Origin: Candidatus Omnitrophota bacterium
Lineage (GTDB): Bacteria; Omnitrophota; Gorgyraeia; Zapsychrales; Zapsychraceae
Length of the DNA: 11,472 nucleotides
Assembly (NCBI GenBank): GCA_018062515.1
Contig: JAGOSC010000067.1
Location: 1 to 11,472 of the forward strand
Direction: 5' to 3'
Shown: positions 1 to 7,100 of the stretch, in pieces
How the letters are laid out: each line of letters opens with the position of its first letter
How positions within the stretch are numbered: position 1 is the stretch's first letter
Program-made: the position numbers and the translations under genes
Notes under the pieces: model-generated
What the model was told of the DNA's origin: nothing
What the model saw: the letters and a program-made list of their open reading frames with translations, nothing else
The model's database searches: none

Positions 1-1
1 T

Positions 2-1093
2 ATCCGCGAATTCGAGGCATTGTCGGCGGAATATTTTGGATCGATGTTCGCGGTTTCTGCCAATTCAGCTACGTCCGCTTTAGTCATGGCTTTGGGCGCA
101 TTCAACCTTGAGCCGGGCGATGAGGTTATTGTACCATGTATGTCCTTTAACGCGACGGCAACAGCGATATTGTTTTTTAACTGTATTCCTGTTTTTGCCG
201 AGGTTAAATCGACGACGTATTGTATTGATCCACAAGATATTCGAAGAAAGATTTCTCCACGGACAAAAGCCATTATCGTCGTGCATTTAGGCGGCTCAAC
301 CGCGGATATGGATGCGATCATGGCTATCGCCAAAGAACATAAATTGAAAGTATTAGAAGATTGCGCGCAAGCTCCGGGAGTCAAATATAAAGGAAAATAC
401 GTCGGAACGATCGGCGATGCCGGTGTTTTTTCTTTAACCGAAACAAAAAATATAACCTGTGGTGAAGGCGGTATTCTCGTCACCGACGATCGGCATATCG
501 CTTTAAAAACCAGATTAATCCGTAATCATGGAGAAGGTGTCGTCAAGGATTCATGGCCTGATGAAATGTTAGCTAATATTATTGGAATGAATTTTCGCCT
601 GACCGAATTACAAGCGGCCGTTGCCGTCGAGCAATTTAAAAGTTTGGATGACCGAAATCGAGGGCGAGTGGAAAACACAAAATATTTAATTAACCAATTA
701 AAAAAATATCCGCAATTGATTCCACCTCAGACGGAACCAGATTCAGATTATATTTGTTTTATGTTGAAATGGCGTTATCAGCCTTCAGCGGGTATGCCGA
801 CGCGCGATCAGTTGGCTAAGAAATTGAATGAAGAAGGTATTCCCGTCATAAAAGGATACGGACGAATGATGCATGAAAATCCGATGTTTACAAAAAAGAT
901 CGCCTACGGCACAAATCATTTTCCGTTTATTGAACCCTGGTTCGACGGAAAAAGGATAAAATACGGGACAGGCGCTTGTCTTTTGTCAGAGAAAATGAAT
1001 CAGGAATTTATTTGGTTTAAATATGTTAATCATCCTAATTCAAGATCAGATATGGATGATGTTATCAAAGCATTTGAGAAAGTGTTAGGTTAA
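2..1093 (+). CDS. DegT/DnrJ/EryC1/StrS-family PLP-dependent sugar aminotransferase (5' partial)
   Basis: Enzymes of this family transfer an amino group, usually from glutamate, to a keto-sugar nucleotide in the cytoplasm. The frame is open from base 2, so the true start lies upstream; a TTG at 20 is in frame but falls inside the conserved fold and is not a credible start. Visible landmarks in order: NSATSAL (cofactor phosphate region), GDEVIVP, the PLP-ring aspartate in LEDCAQA, FSLTETK with the Schiff-base lysine codon at 446-448, GEGG, RNHGEG and NFRLTELQAA. With 363 residues visible and NSATSAL normally some 50-60 residues in, I estimate that 30-40 residues are missing. The retained lysine argues for a transaminase rather than an RfbH/ColD-type dehydrase, where it is histidine. 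It ends 5 bases before the methyltransferase gene. The exact substrate is unknown. Confidence 0.93.
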   Translation: MREFEALSAEYFGSMFAVSANSATSALVMALGAFNLEPGDEVIVPCMSFNATATAILFFNCIPVFAEVKSTTYCIDPQDIRRKISPRTKAIIVVHLGGSTADMDAIMAIAKEHKLKVLEDCAQAPGVKYKGKYVGTIGDAGVFSLTETKNITCGEGGILVTDDRHIALKTRLIRNHGEGVVKDSWPDEMLANIIGMNFRLTELQAAVAVEQFKSLDDRNRGRVENTKYLINQLKKYPQLIPPQTEPDSDYICFMLKWRYQPSAGMPTRDQLAKKLNEEGIPVIKGYGRMMHENPMFTKKIAYGTNHFPFIEPWFDGKRIKYGTGACLLSEKMNQEFIWFKYVNHPNSRSDMDDVIKAFEKVLG

Positions 1094-1098
1094 TTCTT

Positions 1099-1962
1099 AT
1101 GAATAAAGAAATCATACAACAAAAGATAAATAAATTTTTGATTAAACCCATGAGGCAAGCAGCTCAGGAACAGAACCTTCAGGAATTAGTGGAGAAGTTA
1201 AGGATCATTAGCCCTGATATTTCTGATCAATATACGTTATGGAAAGTAGACAATGCATATTATGAAATAAAAGTCCGAAATATGCACGCTTTTCAGATGT
1301 CGTTGATTACGCCGGTGATGGATGAATTTAAAAATCCCGTTATTGTTGATATTGGCGATTCCTCCGGAGCACATATTAAATACTTAAAAAGTATATATGC
1401 TCACCGAGATAACATAAAATGTTTAAGTGTAAATTTAGATAAAACGGCCGTCGAGAAGATCAAGAAAAAAGGGCTGGATGCGATTTATTGCCGGGCAGAG
1501 AATCTTGAAGAGTATAATATCAAAACCGATGTCTTTTTATCATTTGAAACGTTGGAACATATCATGGATCCATGTAATTTTCTACATACCTTGTCAACGA
1601 AGACCAAGGCGAAATATTTTATTCTGACTGTACCCTATGTTCACCGAAGCCGGGTGGGGTTAAGGTACATCAGAAAGAATATGAAAAAGGACTTCTCAGC
1701 GGAAAACACGCATATATTTGAACTTTCTCCATCGGACTGGAAATTATTGTTCAAGTTATCCGGTTGGAAAGTTGATTTTGAACAGATTTATTATCAATAT
1801 CCCAAATTTCATGGCGGGCTTAAATATTATTGGAGAAAATACGATTTTGAAGGATTTTATGGTGTGAGATTAGTTAAAGACCATGAATGGTCCAATCGAT
1901 ATTTGGATTGGAATGATGTAAATAAAGAGACGCAGGTATTTTCAAAAACCGAATCAATATAA
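1099..1962 (+). CDS. class I SAM-dependent methyltransferase
   Basis: A 287-residue predicted cytoplasmic methyltransferase. The SAM-binding core occupies roughly residues 75-230. Motif I is VDIGDSSG (83-90), a variant of the usual glycine-rich loop; an acidic residue for the SAM ribose is D114 in SVNLDKT; the FLSFETLEHIMDP stretch (146-158) is the typical strand-4 and following motif of methyltransferase type 11/23 families; FILTVPYV (174-181) is the next strand. THIFELSPSDW (204-214) resembles the histidine-containing segment common in sugar and lipid methyltransferases. The first 75 residues are a helical extension. It lies 5 bases after the aminotransferase, with only a weak Shine-Dalgarno-like TAGG (1086-1089), so coupled translation is likely. 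Context implies methylation of a sugar or its nucleotide precursor; whether at O, N or C cannot be told. Confidence 0.85.
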   Translation: MNKEIIQQKINKFLIKPMRQAAQEQNLQELVEKLRIISPDISDQYTLWKVDNAYYEIKVRNMHAFQMSLITPVMDEFKNPVIVDIGDSSGAHIKYLKSIYAHRDNIKCLSVNLDKTAVEKIKKKGLDAIYCRAENLEEYNIKTDVFLSFETLEHIMDPCNFLHTLSTKTKAKYFILTVPYVHRSRVGLRYIRKNMKKDFSAENTHIFELSPSDWKLLFKLSGWKVDFEQIYYQYPKFHGGLKYYWRKYDFEGFYGVRLVKDHEWSNRYLDWNDVNKETQVFSKTESI

Positions 1963-1974
1963 AGAGGATTTGTT

Positions 1975-2727
1975 ATGATTACAGCTTTATTAATTGGCCG
2001 CAAAGGCAGTGTGGGATTTCCCGGAAAGAATACACATAAAATTTTAGGCCATCCATTGGCTTATTATCCTTTAATGGCAGCTAAAAATGCAAAACTCGTC
2101 GACAAAATTTATATGTGTACCGACTGCGAAACATTAAAGTCTTTGGCGCGTGAACATTCGGTCGGTATTATTGAGCGGCCGGAATATCTCAATACGAGTA
2201 AGGCGCTGGGTGAAGATGTTTTTGTTTTTGGTTATAAAGAAATCGTTAAACGTGATTCAACGCAGGAATTAATTGTATTGTTACATTGCAATTCAGCGAC
2301 GATATTACCAGAGACAATTGATCAGGGAATTACAGCGCTTAAGGAAAATAAAAACTTTGATTCAGCAGTGACTGTATCAAAATATAATATGTGGAGTCCG
2401 CTTCGGGCGAGAAAAATAGTTTCAGACGGATCTTTACAGCCGTTTGTCCCGTTTGATACATTTGGAAATCCAAAAACGTTAAATTGCGACCGCGATTCCC
2501 AGGGCGATGTTTATTTTGCGGACATGGCTTTGTCCATTGTCAGGCCGCATTGCCTGGACCATATCGAAGAAGGGCTGCTCCCCCAAAAGTGGATGGGGCA
2601 GAAAATTTATCCGCTCATTCAAGAGGCAGGCTGTGATGTGGACTATGAATATCAGTTAGCCCAGACGGAGTATTGGTTAAAAAAATATAATAAAGAGATA
2701 CAACATGAATGTAAAATCGCCCAATAA
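1975..2727 (+). CDS. CMP-sugar-acid cytidylyltransferase, NeuA-like, divergent
   Basis: Members of this family join CTP to a sugar acid such as sialic, legionaminic or pseudaminic acid, giving the CMP-activated donor. This 250-residue protein has the family N-terminus: GRKGSVGFPGKN (8-19) aligns with the usual ARxGSKGxPxKN nucleotide loop, keeping R9 and K18 but with V13 in place of the usual lysine. IYMCTDCETLKSLA (45-58) matches the conserved STDxxxIA region, ERPEYL (67-72) the RPxxLA element, and CDVDYEYQLA (220-229) the C-terminal DIDxxxDL metal/hinge motif (D221, D223). The usual QPTSPLR motif is replaced by HCNSATI (104-110), so the acid substrate may differ from classical nonulosonic acids. 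A good Shine-Dalgarno AAGAGG (1962-1967) sits 7 bases before the ATG. The cytidylyltransferase fold is confident; the substrate is open. Confidence 0.85.
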   Translation: MITALLIGRKGSVGFPGKNTHKILGHPLAYYPLMAAKNAKLVDKIYMCTDCETLKSLAREHSVGIIERPEYLNTSKALGEDVFVFGYKEIVKRDSTQELIVLLHCNSATILPETIDQGITALKENKNFDSAVTVSKYNMWSPLRARKIVSDGSLQPFVPFDTFGNPKTLNCDRDSQGDVYFADMALSIVRPHCLDHIEEGLLPQKWMGQKIYPLIQEAGCDVDYEYQLAQTEYWLKKYNKEIQHECKIAQ

Positions 2728-3877
2728 AGACAATCAGAAAGTCATTTACGAAAAATCACAAAGTTTTTCCATGTTTATTTCTCAATTGGAGAATGATCAG
2801 GAAAAGTGCCGGCTTCGCTGCTGTTCAGTTCTGGAGCAGGCCATTCCGCAGGAAGTTTCATCTTACAAGAAAGAAATTCTTCAATTGGTGCTCAATGATT
2901 TGAAAGATACGTCAACGGAAAATAAAAGTTTTAAGTTAACGACATTTATTACGGATGAATTATCGAGAATTTCCGATGAACATTTGCCGAGGTACTTTTT
3001 TCACCGTTACCGTTATGACATTTTTCCAAAACAAAAAAAACTGGACCAATATCCGCCGTATCTTCAAATTGAACCAGCGTCGGTGTGTAATTATCGATGT
3101 GTATTTTGTTATCAGACGGACGCCTCGTTTGCGGACAAGAAAAATGGTTTTATGGGAACCATGAGTTTTGATTTATTTAAAGAAATTATTGATCAGTCCG
3201 AGGGGAATATTGAATTTTTCTCATTAGCGTCGAGAGGAGAACCGTTTGTTTGTAAAGATATTGATCAAATGCTGGAATACTGCCGCGGAAAATTTTTGGG
3301 TTTTAAAATTAATACGAATGCTTCTTTGCTCAATGAACGGCATTGCCACGCGATTTTATCTGGGGGCGTGAACACCATGGTCATTTCCGCCGACGCTGCT
3401 GTTGAACCTTTATATAGTCAAATGCGAGTGGGAGGAAAGTTGGAACGGGTCATAAAGAATTTGGAGCTTTTCTATCAGATTAAGAATAAGCAATACCCGA
3501 AATCAAAACTGATCACCCGCGTTTCCGGTGTAAAATTTAATGAAAAGCAAAGTATGGATTCCATGAAAGAAGTATGGGGGCCTTTGGTCGATCAGGTATG
3601 TTTCGTCGACTATAATCCTTGGGAAAATGTTTACGATTCCCCGGTTAGCCAGGTGGATGAACCTTGTTCGGATTTATGGCGCCGGATGTTTGTCTGGTAT
3701 GACGGTAAGGTTAACCCTTGCGATACGGATTACAAATCAACATTAGCTGTTGGAAGTGTTGAAGGAACACGATTATCGGAACTTTGGCGTAACGCGGAAT
3801 ATGAACAATTGCGGTTTAAGCATTTGAATAATCTCCGTAAAGAGCAGGAACCTTGCCGACGGTGTACGGTCATATAA
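2705..3877 (+). CDS. radical SAM protein with C-terminal SPASM-type auxiliary cluster region
   Basis: A 390-residue radical SAM enzyme. It cleaves SAM with a [4Fe-4S] cluster held by C128, C132 and C135 in VCNYRCVFC (CX3CX2C). The partial TIM barrel follows, with ASRGEP (175-180), a variant of the GGEP SAM-binding element. The C-terminus shows CX12GX4C (C321, G334, C339) and a final CX2C (C384, C387), matching the first part of the SPASM motif and able to hold one auxiliary cluster; the CX5CX3C section of full SPASM domains is absent because the protein stops two residues after C387 in CRRCTVI. Residues 1-115 are a helical extension of unknown role. The start overlaps the cytidylyltransferase by 23 bases, with AGAG (2694-2697) 7 bases upstream. 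Context suggests radical modification of a sugar or its precursor; the reaction is unknown. Confidence 0.88.
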   Translation: MNVKSPNKDNQKVIYEKSQSFSMFISQLENDQEKCRLRCCSVLEQAIPQEVSSYKKEILQLVLNDLKDTSTENKSFKLTTFITDELSRISDEHLPRYFFHRYRYDIFPKQKKLDQYPPYLQIEPASVCNYRCVFCYQTDASFADKKNGFMGTMSFDLFKEIIDQSEGNIEFFSLASRGEPFVCKDIDQMLEYCRGKFLGFKINTNASLLNERHCHAILSGGVNTMVISADAAVEPLYSQMRVGGKLERVIKNLELFYQIKNKQYPKSKLITRVSGVKFNEKQSMDSMKEVWGPLVDQVCFVDYNPWENVYDSPVSQVDEPCSDLWRRMFVWYDGKVNPCDTDYKSTLAVGSVEGTRLSELWRNAEYEQLRFKHLNNLRKEQEPCRRCTVI

Positions 3878-3880
3878 ATT

Positions 3881-4618
3881 ATGAAAAGAACAGAAAAAAA
3901 GACAGTATTAATTACCGGTATTAGCAGTGATATTGGCGCGAGTATTGCTACTTTATTCATAGATCATCATTGGAATATTATCGGCCATTATCATTCCAAT
4001 AAAAAAAGAATTGTTCAAATAGAGCGAATGGCGAAAAAGAACAAAGTCAAAAGCATTTTTATCGAAGCTGATTTGGCTTCGGAGTCCGGTATTTCTGGAC
4101 TTAATCACCAGATTAACGGAATGAAAGTTGATTGTTTAGTCAATAACGCCGGCGGTTATGGAGTCAAAAAAAATTACACGGAGCTGACTTTTGATGATTT
4201 GTCGAATACGTTTAGTTTAAATGCGTTCGCTCCGATTCTGCTGACGGTAAAAGTTTTTGAAGAAATGAAAAAGCGAAAATATGGTCGGATTATTAATATC
4301 AGTTCCATCGCTGCGAAATATGGTGGCTCAAAAAATTCGCTTCACTATGGATGTTCAAAATTAGCCCTGGAAGGATTGACTAAAACACTGGCTCGCGAAG
4401 GAGCCAAGCATAATATTCTTGTCAATACCATCAGGCCAGGAGTCATTGATACTCAGTTTCATAAAAAGTTTTCCAAGAATATGGATGAACGGATCAAATT
4501 GATTCCTTTAGGACGAATGGGACTTCCTAAAGATGTCGCGCAATTGGTGTATTTTCTAGGATGCGATGAGAATCAATATATTACGAACGAGACATTGACC
4601 GTCGCCGGTGGTGAATAG
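3881..4618 (+). CDS. short-chain dehydrogenase/reductase (FabG/PtmA-like classical SDR)
   Basis: A 245-residue classical SDR that should oxidise or reduce a hydroxyl/keto group with NAD(P)(H). The cofactor loop is TGISSDIG (12-19), with D17 where the third glycine normally sits. NNAGG (88-92) stabilises the central sheet. The catalytic set is N114, S142, Y156 and K160 (in HYGCSK), and the C-terminal IRPGVIDTQ (184-192) is typical. Length is normal. The ending TVAGGE resembles the DGG ending of FabG-like enzymes. SDRs of this type (for example PtmA of Campylobacter) commonly accompany CMP-nonulosonate synthetases, fitting the neighbour two genes upstream. It starts 3 bases after the radical SAM stop with no visible Shine-Dalgarno, which points to coupled translation. 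A lipid substrate cannot be excluded, but the context favours a sugar. Confidence 0.9.
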   Translation: MKRTEKKTVLITGISSDIGASIATLFIDHHWNIIGHYHSNKKRIVQIERMAKKNKVKSIFIEADLASESGISGLNHQINGMKVDCLVNNAGGYGVKKNYTELTFDDLSNTFSLNAFAPILLTVKVFEEMKKRKYGRIINISSIAAKYGGSKNSLHYGCSKLALEGLTKTLAREGAKHNILVNTIRPGVIDTQFHKKFSKNMDERIKLIPLGRMGLPKDVAQLVYFLGCDENQYITNETLTVAGGE

Positions 4619-4622
4619 GACT

Positions 4623-5534
4623 ATGACAAAAGCGAAAAAAATATTTATTTCGACGAGTAGTTTTGGCGAGTTCAGCGACGAGCCGATTAAACTTATTGAA
4701 GAAGCAGGTTTAGAATACGGATTAAATCCGTACGGCCGTAAAATGACCTCCGATGAATTATCTCAATTGGCTTTTGACGTCGACGGGTTGATCGCCGGGA
4801 CTGAAACGCTCGACGGGAAAATGCTTAATAAGTTTTTAAAACTAAAGGTGATTTCGCGTTGCGGAGCCGGAATCGATAATGTCGATATCGATTACACTCA
4901 ACAGAAAGGGATACGGGTATACAATACGCCTGATGCACCGACTTTAGCCGTCGCTGAACTGACCGTCGGCCTTATCGTGGATATGTTGCGGGGGATTTCA
5001 GAATTAAACAGCCAAGTTCATCAGGGACAATGGAAAAAAAAGATGGGTTCTTTATTGTTTAAAAAACGGGTGGGTATTATTGGCTATGGCCGTATTGGGC
5101 GTAAAGTAGCGGAATTGCTCAAAGCTTTTGGATGTGAATTAAAATTTTATGATAAATATTTCGTCGATAAAATCGAAAATGTCGAGAGAGTTGAACTGGA
5201 TGAATTGTTAGCTTGGTCGGACATCATTACAATTCATGTTTCTGAAAGTCAGGAATTAATAACCCCGGAGAAATTACGGCTGATGAGAAAAGGAACGTGG
5301 ATCGTCAATACCTGCCGCGGCGGTGTGGTGAATGAACAAGCTTTATTTATTGCATTAAAAGAAAAACATTTAGCTGGCGCGGCCTTGGATGTATTTTTAC
5401 AGGAACCGTATGATGGAAATTTAAAAGAATTGGATAATGTTATTTTAACGCCGCATATCGGTTCTTACGCGAAAGAATCCAGAGTGTATATGGAAACACA
5501 GGCGGTCGAGAATTTGTTGGACGCATTTAAATAA
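4623..5534 (+). CDS. D-2-hydroxyacid dehydrogenase, phosphoglycerate dehydrogenase (SerA)-like
   Basis: A 303-residue NAD-dependent enzyme that interconverts a D-2-hydroxyacid and a 2-keto acid. Numbering from the ATG, SRCGAGIDNVD (79-89) is the conserved substrate-domain segment; GIIGYGRIG (152-160) is the Rossmann loop, followed by D178 (in FYDKY), the acidic residue typical of NAD preference. The catalytic triad is present: R233 (NTCRGG), E262 (VFLQEP) and H279 (TPHIGS). There is no C-terminal ACT/regulatory domain, unlike the housekeeping SerA, which favours a pathway-specific role. I chose ATG 4623, four bases after the SDR stop, over the GTG at 4608, which overlaps the SDR gene and adds only five residues. 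It shares one base with the HAD phosphatase gene, so the two products probably act in sequence. Substrate unknown. Confidence 0.9.
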   Translation: MTKAKKIFISTSSFGEFSDEPIKLIEEAGLEYGLNPYGRKMTSDELSQLAFDVDGLIAGTETLDGKMLNKFLKLKVISRCGAGIDNVDIDYTQQKGIRVYNTPDAPTLAVAELTVGLIVDMLRGISELNSQVHQGQWKKKMGSLLFKKRVGIIGYGRIGRKVAELLKAFGCELKFYDKYFVDKIENVERVELDELLAWSDIITIHVSESQELITPEKLRLMRKGTWIVNTCRGGVVNEQALFIALKEKHLAGAALDVFLQEPYDGNLKELDNVILTPHIGSYAKESRVYMETQAVENLLDAFK

Positions 5535-6190
5535 TGAAAATAAAAGGTATCATTTTTGATTTTGATGGAGTCATTCTGGAAACGGTTGGGGTCAAGAATC
5601 AATCTTTTTATGAACTGTTCCGCCATATTCCTGAACATGTCGACGAGATTGTCGACTACCATATGGCCAACGGAGGCTTAAGCCGGTTTAAAAAGTTTGA
5701 TTATATTTACCGCGAGATTTTAAAAGAACCGTTATCACCGGAGAAATCAAAAGAACTGGGTGCTAGGTTCGGACAGCTTTGCCATGATGGGGTTGTGAAT
5801 GCAGAATTTGTTCCTGGCGCTAAAGAATTTCTAGAATATTATTACACGAAGTCTTTGCTGTTTATTGCTTCGGCTACACCGCACGAGGAGTTGATGGGAA
5901 TTGTTAAGAAAAGAAATCTCGAAAAATATTTTACGGGAATTTATGGTTCTCCTCAATCGAAGGCAAGCATTGCCGGATCTATTTTGAAAAAACATGGACT
6001 AAATCCAGACGAGATGTTTTTTGTCGGCGACGCGATCAATGATTATGTCGGCGCAAAAGAGGTTGGCGTTCCATTTATCGGACGTGTTCATACTATGTTT
6101 GATAATCCATTTAAGGATATAAAAGACGGAATTTATATTAATGATCTTTATGAATTAGACCATTTAGTGAGGGAAAATAATTATGTCTAA
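5534..6190 (+). CDS. HAD-superfamily phosphatase (phosphoglycolate phosphatase / beta-phosphoglucomutase type)
   Basis: A 218-residue Mg-dependent phosphohydrolase. Motif I is IFDFDGV (7-13) with nucleophile D9 and acid/base D11; motif II is the serine in IASATP (S113); the motif III lysine is K143 (SPQSKAS); motif IV is FVGDAIND (163-170) with D166 and D170. Residues 14-95 form a helical C1-type cap, which selects the substrate. The gene starts inside the stop codon of the dehydrogenase (TAATG, one base shared) without a clear Shine-Dalgarno, and overlaps the next gene by 8 bases. In cytidylyltransferase clusters such enzymes usually remove phosphate from a sugar-phosphate or sugar-acid-phosphate before activation, and that is my inference here. 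A mutase role is possible but less likely from the context. Confidence 0.9.
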   Translation: MKIKGIIFDFDGVILETVGVKNQSFYELFRHIPEHVDEIVDYHMANGGLSRFKKFDYIYREILKEPLSPEKSKELGARFGQLCHDGVVNAEFVPGAKEFLEYYYTKSLLFIASATPHEELMGIVKKRNLEKYFTGIYGSPQSKASIAGSILKKHGLNPDEMFFVGDAINDYVGAKEVGVPFIGRVHTMFDNPFKDIKDGIYINDLYELDHLVRENNYV

Positions 6191-7100
6191 GAGAGTAGTT
6201 ATATTTGGCGGTTCGGGATTTATCGGCAGTCATGTGGCTGATATTTTGACGGATGCAGGTTATCATGTTGTCATTTATGACAAAAAGAAAAGCTCTTATT
6301 TGCGGGATACACAGGAAATTATTATGGGGGATGTATTGGATTTAACCCGTGTTAAGGAAGCGGTCAAAGATGCGGATTATGTCTATAATTTTTCCGGAAT
6401 AGCCGATATAGGAGAAGCTAAAATAGATCCTTTGCAGACGATTAAGATGAACATCCTCGGAAATTCTCATATTCTTGAGGCGGCGCGCTTGAACAATGTC
6501 AAACGGTTTATTTTTGCAAGTTCCCTTTATGTATACAGTGAACTAGGATCATTTTACCGCAGCAGCAAACAAGCCTGTGAACTTATTATTGAAGACTTTC
6601 ATAAGAAATATGGATTGGATTATACGATTCTCCGCTATGGTTCTTTGTATGGCGGCCGGGCGGATGATCATAATTTTATTCATCGCGCGATCAAGCAGGC
6701 ATTATTAGAAGGAAAAGTAACCCGTAAAGGAAATGGTGAAGAAATCCGCGAGTATATTCATGTCCTTGACGCGGCGCGTTGCAGCGTCGAGATTTTGTCC
6801 GATGAATACAAAAATCAGATTGCCATGATTACCGGCCTGCAGAAAACTAAGATTAAAGATTTATTGAATATGATCAAAGAAACCCTCGGGGATAAAGTGG
6901 TGATTGAATATGTGGATGACACCGACGATGAGCATTACACGACGACTCCTTATACATTTAAACCGCGGGTGGCCCAAAATTACGCTTTGAATAAATATTG
7001 TGATCTGAGTGAAGGCGTATTAGGAGTTTTTCATAGTGTTCATGAAGAGTTAACCAAACAAAATAAATGTTTACAGATTGACTTTCAAAATTTGAAATGA
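6183..7100 (+). CDS. NAD-dependent epimerase/dehydratase (extended SDR)
   Basis: A 305-residue extended-SDR enzyme of the kind acting on nucleotide sugars. GGSGFIGSH (9-17) is the NAD-binding loop, D33 in IYDKK the ribose-binding acid, and D50 in MGDVLD the adenine-ring contact. The catalytic YxxxK is Y125/K129 in YRSSK. LRYGSLYGGR (150-159) and GEEIREYIHVLDAA (185-198) are the usual substrate-side elements. The segment between the SS of FASSLYVY (111-118) and the catalytic tyrosine is only about 11 residues, roughly half of that in GalE-like enzymes. A good Shine-Dalgarno, GAGGGA (6169-6174), precedes the ATG by 8 bases, and the start overlaps the HAD gene by 8. The reaction could be epimerisation, dehydration or reduction. 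Confidence 0.9.
   Translation: MSKRVVIFGGSGFIGSHVADILTDAGYHVVIYDKKKSSYLRDTQEIIMGDVLDLTRVKEAVKDADYVYNFSGIADIGEAKIDPLQTIKMNILGNSHILEAARLNNVKRFIFASSLYVYSELGSFYRSSKQACELIIEDFHKKYGLDYTILRYGSLYGGRADDHNFIHRAIKQALLEGKVTRKGNGEEIREYIHVLDAARCSVEILSDEYKNQIAMITGLQKTKIKDLLNMIKETLGDKVVIEYVDDTDDEHYTTTPYTFKPRVAQNYALNKYCDLSEGVLGVFHSVHEELTKQNKCLQIDFQNLK

Noticed and set aside
20..1093. TTG at 20 as the real start of the aminotransferase
   Set aside because: The frame is open upstream to base 2 and the N-terminal family residues before NSATSAL are missing, so the gene is cut by the window edge.
2..1093. RfbH/ColD-type 3-dehydrase because of the nearby rfbF
   Set aside because: The Schiff-base lysine (446-448) is present; the dehydrases carry histidine there.
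3911..3937. Loss of function in the SDR because the third glycine of the cofactor loop is aspartate
   Set aside because: TGxSSDIG variants are, to my knowledge, common in SDRs of surface-sugar clusters, and S142, Y156 and K160 are intact.
4608..4622. GTG at 4608 as start of the D-2-hydroxyacid dehydrogenase
   Set aside because: It overlaps the SDR coding end and adds only five unconserved residues; ATG 4623 follows the stop directly and begins at the usual family N-terminus.
1975..7100. Complete sialic or legionaminic acid pathway
   Set aside because: No NeuB/LegI-type condensing synthase or hydrolysing epimerase (NeuC/LegG) is in the window, and the cytidylyltransferase motifs diverge.
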